DNA of 5,193 bases from an uncultured Devosia sp. GTDB lineage: Bacteria > Pseudomonadota > Alphaproteobacteria > Rhizobiales > Devosiaceae. The position numbers and the translations under genes are program-made. The notes under the pieces were generated by a model. It saw only the letters and a list, made by a program, of their open reading frames with translations. It made no database searches and was not told the origin of the DNA. Location: assembly GCF_946479885.1 (NCBI RefSeq), contig NZ_CAMLHM010000100.1, positions 1 to 5,193 of the forward strand, given 5' to 3'. The stretch's first letter is position 1; every line of letters starts with the position of its first letter. Positions 1-5,193 of this stretch are shown piece after piece.

Positions 1-1
1 C

Positions 2-349
2 GAGAATGGCAGCCGGCCGGCGCTCAATGCGCTGCTGGCGCGCTGCGGCCTGGGGGAGGGTGTGCGCAACCTGCTGGCCCGGCTGGTGCTGCATGCGCGC
101 TCCGCCGACCTGGCCGACGATGCTGCGGCGCGACACTATGTGGTGACGGCCCTCACAGAGGAGCTGATCGCCGAGCATAGCGGGGTTATCCCCGAGGAGC
201 TGGAGGAGGCCTTTGCCTATCTCAGCGAGCAGAATATCCTATTGGCCCGCAAGGCGGCGCGTGGCGTGATGGCGGCCTTTGCCGAGGACGCCACGGCGCC
301 AATGGCGCTGCCGGTGCAGGAAGTGCGGCTGGCACTGCCGGCGGCTTAG
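2..349 (+). CDS. C-terminal part of an unidentified protein (5' end outside window)
   Basis: The reading frame is open from the left edge to a TAG stop and shows 115 residues, so the gene starts upstream of the window; the GTG at 62 is probably internal. The visible part is Ala/Leu/Glu-rich and looks wholly alpha-helical, with no membrane segment or signal peptide. It has a run near LNALLARCGLGEGVRNLLARL and then an acidic helix (PEELEEAFAYLSEQ, about residues 66-79 of the visible part). The tail is low in complexity (Ala/Pro) and probably disordered. The helical pattern vaguely recalls the C-terminal part of alphaproteobacterial DUF2336-type proteins, but this is a memory-based resemblance and I do not assign the family. 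It converges on the manC gene with a 10-base gap. That it is a real gene is likely, from its protein-like composition and the tight fit to its neighbour. Its function is unknown. Confidence 0.7.
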   Translation, partial: ENGSRPALNALLARCGLGEGVRNLLARLVLHARSADLADDAAARHYVVTALTEELIAEHSGVIPEELEEAFAYLSEQNILLARKAARGVMAAFAEDATAPMALPVQEVRLALPAA

Positions 350-360
350 CGACCGGCGGT
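334..360 (+). terminator. candidate hairpin at convergent gene ends (no T-run)
   Basis: Bases 334-341 pair with 353-360 over 8 bp (one G-T wobble) around an 11-base loop. The stem spans the TAG stop of the left gene and reaches the stop of manC. No T-tract follows on either strand, so it is not a classical intrinsic terminator. On the opposite strand the wobble becomes an A-C mismatch, so the structure favours the rightward transcript. It could simply be GC-rich chance pairing. Confidence 0.25.
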
Positions 361-1787
361 CAGGCCCGGCCGAACTCGTCCTCGATGCGGATGATGTCGT
401 CTTCGCCCAGATAGGAGCCGGTCTGCACCTCGATCAGCTCCAGCTCGATCTTGCCAGGATTGGCGAGGCGATGGACGCAGCCCAGCGGCAGGTAGATCGA
501 CTGGTTCTCGTTGAGCACGGTGATGGTGCCATCAAGGGTCACTTCCGCGGTGCCCCGCACAACGACCCAGTGTTCGGCGCGATGGTAGTGCTTTTGCAGG
601 CTGAGCTTCTTGCCCGGCTTGACGAACAGGCGCTTGACCTGGAAACGCTCGCCACTGAGCACGGAAGAATAGCCGCCCCATGGCCGATAGGCCGTACGAT
701 GGATCTCGGTCAGCCCGACGGTGTCCTTGCCTGATCGCAGGGTCTTGACCATGTGGCCGACCTTCTGGGCCTCCGACAGCCGGCCAACATAGATGGCGTC
801 ATTGGTGGCGATGACGGCGACATCGTCTAGGCCGTTCACCGCGACATGGGCCTGATCGGAGATGACGAGCGAATTGGTTACGTCGGCGAGGGTTACCGGG
901 CCCTGGGTGAAGTTCTCGGCGGTGTCGCGGCCGGCGTTCTTCCAGATAGCGTCCCAGCTGCCCAGGTCCGACCAGCCGAAGTCGACGGCGACGACGGCGG
1001 CCTTGTCGGTCTTTTCGAAGATGGCGTAGTCGACCGAAATGTTTGGTGCGGTGGCGAAGGCTGTCTCGTCGAGCCTGATGAAATCGAGGTCGGCCACGGC
1101 TTGCGCCACCGAGAGGCGTGCCGCCGTCAGCGTCTGCGGTGCCAGCGCCTCGCATTCGCGCAGGAAGGACGCGGCGCTAATCATGAACATGCCCGAGTTC
1201 CAGAAATAGCCGCCTTCGGCCAGCATCTGGGTGGCGCGCTCGGCATCCGGCTTTTCGACGAAACGATCGACAGGACGGGCGCCGCCTCCCACCGTGGCAT
1301 CCGCCTTGATGTAGCCGAAGCCGGTTTCGGGGTGGGTCGGCATGATGCCAAAGGTCACGAGCTGTCCTGTGGCGGCGGCATTGGCAGCTTCCTGGACCGC
1401 GACCCAATAGCCCCCATCGACGGCAACGTCGTGGTCGGATGGCAGGACCTGCAGGATGGTGTCAGCGCCAAAGCGCTCGCTGGCAAAAGCCGCGGCAGCG
1501 GCGATGGCGACGGCGGTGTTGCGGGCCAGCGGCTCGAGCAGGATGCCCGACAGCGGCATGCCCAGTTCGGCGGCCTGCTCGGCCACGATGAAGCGATAGT
1601 CGGAATTGGTGATGACGATGGCCGGCGCGTAGCGCCCGGTATCGGCAACACGCTGCAGCGCATTCTGGAAGAGGCTGGTCGATCCGGTCAGGGGGAGGAA
1701 CTGCTTGGGGCGCGCCGCGCGGGACATCGGCCAGAGCCGCGTTCCCTGGCCGCCAGCGAGGATAACCGGAACGATAGTCTGGGCCAT
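360..1787 (-). CDS. manC: mannose-1-phosphate guanylyltransferase / mannose-6-phosphate isomerase (bifunctional, type II PMI)
   Basis: This 475-residue cytoplasmic enzyme makes GDP-mannose from mannose-1-phosphate and GTP; family members with this C-terminal domain also interconvert fructose-6-P and mannose-6-P. The N-terminal nucleotidyltransferase domain (about 5-285) has the signature AGGQGTRLWPMSR (11-23) with PKQF (27-30). It also has LPSDH (115-119), FVEKP (176-180), WNSG (196-199) and WSDLGSW (272-278). The C-terminal cupin/type II phosphomannose isomerase domain (about 320-472) begins its core at YRPWGGY (367-373). It carries QKHYHRAEHW (398-407), with candidate metal ligands His400, His402, Glu405 and His439, and ends in a conserved LGEDDIIR stretch. 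The length matches the family. The ATG at 1787 was chosen because the protein then begins right before the first beta strand and AGGA lies 10 bases upstream. An ATG at 1817 would add ten residues but lacks a clear ribosome site. The gene is divergent from cysD. Close relatives are named manC, cpsB, xanB or algA; the exact polysaccharide cannot be told from here. Confidence 0.95.
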   Translation of the reverse strand: MAQTIVPVILAGGQGTRLWPMSRAARPKQFLPLTGSTSLFQNALQRVADTGRYAPAIVITNSDYRFIVAEQAAELGMPLSGILLEPLARNTAVAIAAAAAFASERFGADTILQVLPSDHDVAVDGGYWVAVQEAANAAATGQLVTFGIMPTHPETGFGYIKADATVGGGARPVDRFVEKPDAERATQMLAEGGYFWNSGMFMISAASFLRECEALAPQTLTAARLSVAQAVADLDFIRLDETAFATAPNISVDYAIFEKTDKAAVVAVDFGWSDLGSWDAIWKNAGRDTAENFTQGPVTLADVTNSLVISDQAHVAVNGLDDVAVIATNDAIYVGRLSEAQKVGHMVKTLRSGKDTVGLTEIHRTAYRPWGGYSSVLSGERFQVKRLFVKPGKKLSLQKHYHRAEHWVVVRGTAEVTLDGTITVLNENQSIYLPLGCVHRLANPGKIELELIEVQTGSYLGEDDIIRIEDEFGRA

Positions 1788-1827
1788 GGCGGGTAAGTCC
1801 TGTTTGATTCCGAACATATAGGCGACA

Positions 1828-1851
1828 CCAGGCAGGATGAATACTGCCCGG
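1828..1851 (-). promoter_or_regulatory. inverted repeat upstream of manC (possible operator or leader hairpin)
   Basis: On the manC strand CCGGGCAG, an 8-base spacer and CTGCCTGG form a dyad with 7 of 8 exact pairs; the remaining pair becomes a G-U wobble in RNA. It lies 41 bases upstream of the manC start. Just downstream, the manC strand reads CTATAT (1821 to 1816), a possible -10 box. If that is used, the dyad would cover the -35/spacer region like an operator and the leader would be about 20 bases. The matching -35 (GTATTC) is poor, so promoter placement is speculative. If transcription starts further upstream, the dyad would instead be a hairpin in the manC leader. Confidence 0.3.
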
Positions 1852-1925
1852 CGACGGCGGTTCCCCTCATCGGCCCCGGTGGTTAAGAGCTTGTCACTGT
1901 TGGCAATGATACGAGACGGATCGAC

Positions 1926-1951
1926 AGTTTCGGCGCCGTGGAACTTTTTTT
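1926..1951 (+). terminator. terminator- or attenuator-like hairpin followed by T7
   Basis: Bases 1926-1932 can pair with 1939-1945 (7 bp, including two G-T wobbles) around a GC-rich 6-base loop. A run of seven T's (1945-1951) follows directly. This is the only hairpin-plus-T-tract arrangement in the window. It points toward cysD, so it could end transcripts running antisense out of the manC side, or act as an attenuator if the cysD promoter lies further upstream. The stem is weak. On the other strand the same run is an A-tract, which could instead be part of a manC promoter upstream element. Confidence 0.3.
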
Positions 1952-1980
1952 CCGCGCAACAGCCGACATGCGCATTTTCA

Positions 1981-2005
1981 GCCGCCCGGCAAAAGGCCCG
2001 GCGGC
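1981..2005 (+). repeat. strong GC-rich inverted repeat / hairpin upstream of cysD
   Basis: GCCGCCCGGC (1981-1990) pairs with GCCCGGCGGC (1996-2005) over ten positions with a single C-C mismatch, around an AAAAG loop. It sits 162 bases before the cysD start and 38 bases before the short upstream ORF. No T-run follows on either strand, so it is not a standard intrinsic terminator. It may be a leader structure, a protein-binding dyad, or an ordinary GC-rich coincidence. Confidence 0.4.
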
Positions 2006-2042
2006 AGGAGCTTGTCCGCAAGCGGGGCATGGGGAGACAAAT

Positions 2043-2117
2043 ATGCCCAAGGCCTTGTCCGGAGGGCGTTCCGGGCTCTTTTGGGACTTGATGGAAAGCC
2101 CATCGCGGCCTTACTGA
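2043..2117 (+). CDS. candidate 24-residue upstream ORF / leader peptide before cysD
   Basis: An ATG at 2043 opens 24 codons ending in TGA at 2115-2117, 50 bases before the cysD start and in a different frame. It is preceded by GGGGAG (2031-2036) at a spacing of 6 bases, which is a better ribosome site than that of cysD itself. The peptide begins [11 protein letters not shown], contains a Phe-Trp pair, and has no Cys or Met cluster of the kind expected for a sulfur-responsive attenuator. I do not recognise it as any known protein. It may be a translated leader ORF that affects cysD expression, or a chance ATG in a purine-rich stretch; whether it is on the cysD transcript depends on an unmapped start site. 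Confidence 0.25.
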   Translation: MPKALSGGRSGLFWDLMESPSRPY

Positions 2118-2153
2118 CGAGCAGCAAACAGGTGCATATTTCACTGTGCCGGC

Positions 2154-2157
2154 GGAG
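2154..2157 (+). promoter_or_regulatory. ribosome binding site deciding the cysD GTG start
   Basis: GGAG lies 10 bases before the GTG at 2168. It is the only Shine-Dalgarno-like match placed for an in-frame start that gives a normal-length CysD. The frame stays open upstream to 2012, but that extension has no family-like sequence. Confidence 0.6.
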
Positions 2158-2167
2158 TATCGATCGA

Positions 2168-3076
2168 GTGACCACCAGTTCGTTGACGCATCTGCAAAGC
2201 CTCGAGGCCGAGAGCATCGAGATCTTGCGCGAAGTCGCTGCCAGCTTCGAACGTCCGGTGATGATGTATTCGATCGGCAAGGATTCCAGCGTCCTGCTGC
2301 ATCTGGCGCGCAAGGCCTTCTATCCGAGCAAGATTCCATTCCCGCTGCTGCATGTGAACACGACGTGGAAGTTCGGCGAGATGATCGCCTTCCGCGACCG
2401 CATGGCGGAAAAGCATGGCTTCGACCTGATCAGCCACACCAATCCAGATGGGCTGCGCGACAATATCAATCCGTTCGACCATGGCTCGTCGCGGTTCACC
2501 GACATCATGAAGACGCAGGCCCTGCGGCAAGCGCTGAATGCCGGGCGCTATGACGCGGCCATTGGCGGGGCGCGACGCGACGAAGAGAAGTCGCGCGCCA
2601 AGGAGCGCATCTTTTCGCACCGCAATGCCAGCCACGCCTGGGACCCCAAGAACCAGCGGCCCGAACTCTGGCGCGTGTTCAACACCAGGCTCAATCCGGG
2701 CGAGAGCATGCGGGTGTTCCCGATCTCGAACTGGACCGAGCTCGACGTCTGGACCTACATCTATTCGGAAAACATCGAGCTGCCCTCGCTCTACTATGCC
2801 AAGTCGCGGCCGGTGGTGGATCGCTCCGGCACGCTCATCATGGTGGACGACGACCGCTTCCGGCTCGAGCCGGGCGAGACGCCGCGCCAGGAAGTCGTGC
2901 GCTTCCGCACGCTGGGCGACTATCCGCTGACCGGCGCGATCCGTTCGACCGCCGCAACCCTGCCGGAAATCATCATGGAAATGCAGGCCAGCCGCACGTC
3001 GGAGCGGGAAGGCCGGCTGATCGACAGCGACAGCGTCGGTTCCATGGAGAAGAAGAAGCAGGAAGGGTATTTCTGA
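2168..3076 (+). CDS. cysD: sulfate adenylyltransferase subunit 2 (ATP sulfurylase small subunit)
   Basis: CysD is the catalytic subunit that adenylates sulfate with ATP to give APS and pyrophosphate, working in a cytoplasmic complex with the GTPase CysN. From the GTG start the protein is 302 residues, the usual length for this family, and it begins with the expected [16 protein letters not shown] helix. The PP-loop nucleotide site of the PAPS reductase/ATP sulfurylase family is SIGKDSS (35-41). Further conserved blocks are [16 protein letters not shown] (62-77), [15 protein letters not shown] (133-147), [12 protein letters not shown] (184-195) and the C-terminal [10 protein letters not shown] (293-302). 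From memory the second block is more often HVDTTWKFREMIAFRD, so Asn64 and Gly70 may be slightly off consensus. The stop overlaps the cysNC start by one base, which implies translational coupling and balanced subunit production. In rhizobia, copies devoted to Nod-factor sulfation are called nodP; nothing here shows a nod context. Confidence 0.96.
   Translation: MTTSSLTHLQSLEAESIEILREVAASFERPVMMYSIGKDSSVLLHLARKAFYPSKIPFPLLHVNTTWKFGEMIAFRDRMAEKHGFDLISHTNPDGLRDNINPFDHGSSRFTDIMKTQALRQALNAGRYDAAIGGARRDEEKSRAKERIFSHRNASHAWDPKNQRPELWRVFNTRLNPGESMRVFPISNWTELDVWTYIYSENIELPSLYYAKSRPVVDRSGTLIMVDDDRFRLEPGETPRQEVVRFRTLGDYPLTGAIRSTAATLPEIIMEMQASRTSEREGRLIDSDSVGSMEKKKQEGYF
3061..3067 (+). promoter_or_regulatory. 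ribosome binding site of cysNC inside the cysD 3' end
   Basis: GGAAGGG lies 8 bases before the ATG at 3076 and is embedded in the last codons of cysD. Together with the TGATG stop/start overlap it supports this start over the internal ATG at 3088. Confidence 0.6.
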
Positions 3077-4962
3077 TGAGCCTGCCGATGACCACCCCGG
3101 ATACCGATATCGAGCTCTGGCTCGCCCAGCAGACCGACAAGTCGCTGCTGCGCTTCCTGACCTGCGGCAGCGTCGACGACGGCAAGTCCACGCTGATCGG
3201 CCGGCTGCTCTATGACAGCCAGTTGATCCTCGACGACCAGCTTGCCAGCCTCAAGAAGGAAAGCCGCAACCGCACGACGGGCGACGAGGGCATCGATTTC
3301 TCGCTGCTGGTCGACGGCCTGACTGCCGAACGCGAGCAGGGCATCACCATCGACGTGGCCTATCGCTTCTTTTCGACCGACAAGCGCAAGTTCATCGTCG
3401 CCGACACGCCGGGCCACGAGCAGTATACCCGCAACATGGCGACCGGTGCCTCCAATGCCGACTTGGCGCTGGTGCTGATCGATGCGCGCAAGGGCGTGCT
3501 GACCCAGACCAGGCGGCACAGCTTCATCCTGTCGCTGATCGGCGTGAAGCACGTGGTGCTTGTGGTCAACAAGATCGACCTGGTCGACTACGACCAGGCG
3601 GTGTTCGACCGGATCGTGGCCGAATACAAGGCCTTCGCCGAGCCGCTGGGCTTCAAGACACTGGCGACGATCCCCGTTTCCGCACTGCGTGGCGACAACA
3701 TCCTGACGCCGAGCGAGAGGACGCCGTGGTATTCCGGCTCCGCCCTGGTGCCCTATCTCGAAACGATCGAGGTGGGTGAGGACCGGACAGCCGAGAAGTT
3801 CCGTTTCGCCGTGCAGTGGGTCAACCGGCCCGACCTCGATTTCCGCGGCTTTTCGGGCACCGTCGCCTCCGGCAGCATCGCTGTGGGCGACGACGTGCTG
3901 ATCGCGTCATCGCGCAAGCCGGCCGTCATCAAGCGCATCGTCACGATGGATGGAGACCTGCAGCGGGCCATTGCGGGGCAGGCGGTGACGCTGCTGGTTG
4001 ACCGCGAGGTCGACATTTCGCGCGGCGATGTGCTGTCGCGGCCGGGCGAGACTCCTGATTTCTCCAACCAGTTCCAGGCACGCCTGATCTGGATGAGCGA
4101 AGAGCCCGCCTTTCCGGGCCGCTCCTACCTGCTTAAGGTCGGCTCGCAGCTGGTGCCGGCGACGATCACCGACCTCAAGTTCCGTACCAACGTCAACACG
4201 TTGGAGCAGACGGCTGCGACCAAGGTTGATCTCAACGAAGTCGCCACCGTCACCATCGCCACCGACAAGCCGATCGCCTTCGATGCCTATTCGGCCAATG
4301 CGCTGACCGGCGGCTTCATCCTCGTGGACCGGCTGTCCAACGCGACGCTGGGGGCGGGGACGATCGAATACGGCCTGCGCCGCGCGCAGAACCTGAGCTA
4401 CCAGTCGTTCGACGTGAACCGCGACGTGCGCGCCCAGATGAAGGGCCAGAAGCCCTCGATCGTCTGGTTCACCGGCCTTTCCGGTTCGGGCAAATCGGCG
4501 GTCGCCAATCTGCTGGAAAAGCGCCTGACCGCCGAAGGGCGGCATGCCTATATCCTTGACGGCGACAATGTCCGGCATGGCCTCAACAAGGATCTTGGCT
4601 TCACCGAGGCGGCCCGCGTCGAGAATATCCGCCGCGTGGCAGAGGTGGCGCGGCTCATGGCCGATGCCGGCCTGATCGTGCTGGTGTCGTTCATCTCGCC
4701 GTTCGAGAAGGAACGCCGCCTGGCCCGAGAAATCGCCGGCGACGTCGACTTTGCCGAGGTTTATGTCGATACCCCGCTGGCGGTGTGCGAAGCGCGCGAC
4801 CCCAAGGGCCTCTACAGGCGGGCTCGCGCCGGTGAGATCAAGAACTTCACGGGCATCGATTCGCCCTTCGAGGCGCCTGCCAATGCCGATCTGGTGCTGC
4901 ATGGCGCCGAGGAAGAGCCGACGGTCCTCGCCGACAAGCTGCATGACTGGCTGAAGTTCTGA
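3076..4962 (+). CDS. cysNC: bifunctional sulfate adenylyltransferase subunit 1 / adenylylsulfate kinase (CysN-CysC fusion)
   Basis: This 628-residue fusion joins the GTPase subunit of ATP sulfurylase to APS kinase, so with CysD it carries sulfate through APS to PAPS in the cytoplasm. The CysN half (about 1-440) is an EF-Tu-like GTPase. G1 is GSVDDGKS (31-38), the G2 region EREQGITID (85-93), G3 DTPGH (110-114), G4 NKID (165-168) and G5 SAL (202-204). Beta-barrel domains follow from about 240 to 435. After a linker around 440-458 comes the CysC half, with P-loop GLSGSGKS (467-474) and DGDNVRHGLN (495-504). Its SPF motif (541-543) includes Ser541, aligned by memory with the serine phosphorylated in E. 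coli CysC. It continues with the VDTPLAVCEARDPKGLYRRA block (564-583) and FTGID (591-595). All expected motifs are present and both halves look active. The same architecture is known as NodQ/CysNC in rhizobia and other proteobacteria. It forms an operon with cysD and converges on the next gene after 12 bases. Confidence 0.96.
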   Translation: MSLPMTTPDTDIELWLAQQTDKSLLRFLTCGSVDDGKSTLIGRLLYDSQLILDDQLASLKKESRNRTTGDEGIDFSLLVDGLTAEREQGITIDVAYRFFSTDKRKFIVADTPGHEQYTRNMATGASNADLALVLIDARKGVLTQTRRHSFILSLIGVKHVVLVVNKIDLVDYDQAVFDRIVAEYKAFAEPLGFKTLATIPVSALRGDNILTPSERTPWYSGSALVPYLETIEVGEDRTAEKFRFAVQWVNRPDLDFRGFSGTVASGSIAVGDDVLIASSRKPAVIKRIVTMDGDLQRAIAGQAVTLLVDREVDISRGDVLSRPGETPDFSNQFQARLIWMSEEPAFPGRSYLLKVGSQLVPATITDLKFRTNVNTLEQTAATKVDLNEVATVTIATDKPIAFDAYSANALTGGFILVDRLSNATLGAGTIEYGLRRAQNLSYQSFDVNRDVRAQMKGQKPSIVWFTGLSGSGKSAVANLLEKRLTAEGRHAYILDGDNVRHGLNKDLGFTEAARVENIRRVAEVARLMADAGLIVLVSFISPFEKERRLAREIAGDVDFAEVYVDTPLAVCEARDPKGLYRRARAGEIKNFTGIDSPFEAPANADLVLHGAEEEPTVLADKLHDWLKF

Positions 4963-4963
4963 G

Positions 4964-4987
4964 CGGGGCGCGGATTACCGCGCTCCG
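4964..4987 (+). terminator. strong GC hairpin after cysNC (candidate terminator, no T-run)
   Basis: CGGGGCGCGG (4964-4973) pairs with CCGCGCTCCG (4978-4987) over 10 continuous base pairs, one a G-T wobble, around an ATTA tetraloop. It starts two bases after the cysNC stop. The loop contains the TAA stop of the converging gene, so one structure could protect or end both transcripts. No T-tract follows on either side, so factor-independent termination is unproven. The G-T pair becomes an A-C mismatch on the minus strand, which favours action on the cysNC transcript. Confidence 0.5.
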
Positions 4988-5193
4988 GTCATCCCGGCGA
5001 AGTCGTCCTGGTCGATCTCGTTCAGCGTCTTCATCAGCAGCCCCTTGAAGATAGGCTCCTTCTCGTCGCGATGGGCGATGACCTCAGGCATGCCGTTGAT
5101 GCGGCAGACCAGGGCACTGGCCAGCGCGGCCTTGATCTCGGCCTGCATCAGGGCGAAGGCGCGGGCGCCGGGGCCGACGATGAGAATGTGGGA
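4975..5193 (-). CDS. C-terminal part of an unidentified protein (5' end outside window)
   Basis: On the minus strand the frame is open from the right edge to a TAA at 4977-4975, giving the last 72 residues. It begins SHILIVGPGARAFALMQAEI, which looks like a hydrophobic beta strand ending in a Gly-Pro-Gly turn followed by a helix. It continues through a mixed segment (ALVCRINGMPEVIAHRDEKE) to a helical, acidic tail ending DDFAGMTGAR. The strand-turn-helix followed by a short helix could be the end of a small alpha/beta fold, but I do not recognise the family. Codon use and composition look natural, and the gene end fits tightly against cysNC, so it is probably a real gene. No membrane segment is visible in this part. 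Confidence 0.65.
   Translation of the reverse strand, partial: SHILIVGPGARAFALMQAEIKAALASALVCRINGMPEVIAHRDEKEPIFKGLLMKTLNEIDQDDFAGMTGAR

Larger units (their letters stand above)
1788..2167. other. divergent intergenic region between manC and cysD
   Basis: This 380-base stretch must hold the promoters of both flanking genes. Long open frames run through it on both strands, but they translate to Arg/Ser/Pro-rich sequence with no family features and are treated as GC-driven artefacts. Visible elements are an inverted repeat near manC, a hairpin followed by a T7 run, a 25-base GC-rich hairpin, a small stem-loop (GCTTG 2010-2014 with CAAGC 2019-2023) and a short upstream ORF. The octamer CTTGTCCG occurs twice in the same orientation (2011-2018 and 2054-2061). 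I see no convincing -35/-10 pair for cysD: CTTGAT at 2087 with TTACTG at 2111, or CATATT at 2135, are weak. No SAM-II-type or other recognised riboswitch core was found. Confidence 0.8.

Noticed and set aside
279..734. 151-codon + strand open frame spanning the first gene end and the manC 3' end
   Set aside because: It overlaps two better-supported genes and translates the antisense of the conserved manC cupin domain.
846..1796. 316-codon open frame antisense to manC
   Set aside because: It lies opposite a motif-complete manC; its Gly/Asp/Val/Arg-rich translation has no domain character and is typical of high-GC antisense frames.
2029..2091. 20-codon ORF with two Cys codons as a cysteine leader peptide
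   Set aside because: Its only purine-rich match is too close to the ATG to act as a ribosome site, and the two Cys are not clustered as in known poly-Cys leaders. The overlapping ORF at 2043 has a much better initiation signal.
2012..2167. Upstream extension of cysD to a TTG at 2012
   Set aside because: The added 52 residues have no family similarity; the GTG at 2168 has a ribosome site and gives exactly the usual 302-residue protein.
1788..2167. Known sulfur-related riboswitch (for example SAM-II) upstream of cysD
   Set aside because: I could not find the conserved core or pseudoknot layout by eye, and the stems present do not match a class I know. A covariance-model scan would settle it.
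1788..2339. N-terminal extension of the manC frame to 2339 (659 codons in total)
   Set aside because: The extension is Arg/Ser/Cys/Pro-rich, overlaps the start of cysD, and would add over 180 residues before a normal nucleotidyltransferase N-terminus. The ATG at 1787 with AGGA upstream gives the usual family length.
3907..4944. 345-codon open frame antisense to cysNC
   Set aside because: It mirrors the cysNC coding frame, has a shadow-like composition (Arg, Gly, Asp, His, Gln) and no recognisable motifs, while the + strand encodes intact CysN and CysC motifs.
3076..4962. Possible broken or inactive half in the CysN-CysC fusion
   Set aside because: All five GTPase motifs and the APS kinase P-loop, DGDNVRHGLN, SPF and FTGID blocks are intact, with no frameshift or stop.

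Overview
The window reads as high-GC chromosomal DNA from an alphaproteobacterium, most likely of the Hyphomicrobiales (rhizobia/Devosia-like). The basis is the GC-rich codon use, compact gene packing and a fused CysN-CysC protein of the NodQ/CysNC type. This placement is an inference from protein character; no marker gene is present.

Layout, left to right: (1) the C-terminal end of an unidentified rightward gene (2-349, cut by the left edge). (2) A leftward manC/cpsB-type gene for mannose-1-phosphate guanylyltransferase/mannose-6-phosphate isomerase (360-1787), whose end nearly touches the first gene. (3) A 380-bp divergent intergenic region (1788-2167) with several inverted repeats, a hairpin followed by seven T's, and a 24-codon upstream ORF with an unusually good ribosome binding site. 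(4) A rightward two-gene operon, cysD (2168-3076, GTG start) and cysNC (3076-4962), overlapping by one base in a TGATG junction. (5) A strong GC hairpin in the convergent gap. (6) The C-terminal end of an unidentified leftward gene (4975-5193, cut by the right edge).

How the genes work together: CysD and the CysN half form ATP sulfurylase, which makes APS from sulfate and ATP with GTP hydrolysis. The CysC half phosphorylates APS to PAPS. ManC supplies GDP-mannose for surface polysaccharide or glycoconjugate. The divergent pairing of a PAPS-making operon with a sugar-nucleotide gene would fit provision of donors for a sulfated surface polysaccharide, but it fits equally well with two unrelated housekeeping genes back to back. 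No sulfotransferase, glycosyltransferase or APS/PAPS reductase is visible here.

The protein-coding content is ordinary and well explained. The only part not explained by known genes is the cysD-manC intergenic region, where the leader-like structures deserve a comparative look. I found no CRISPR array, tRNA, rRNA, insertion sequence or convincing known riboswitch.
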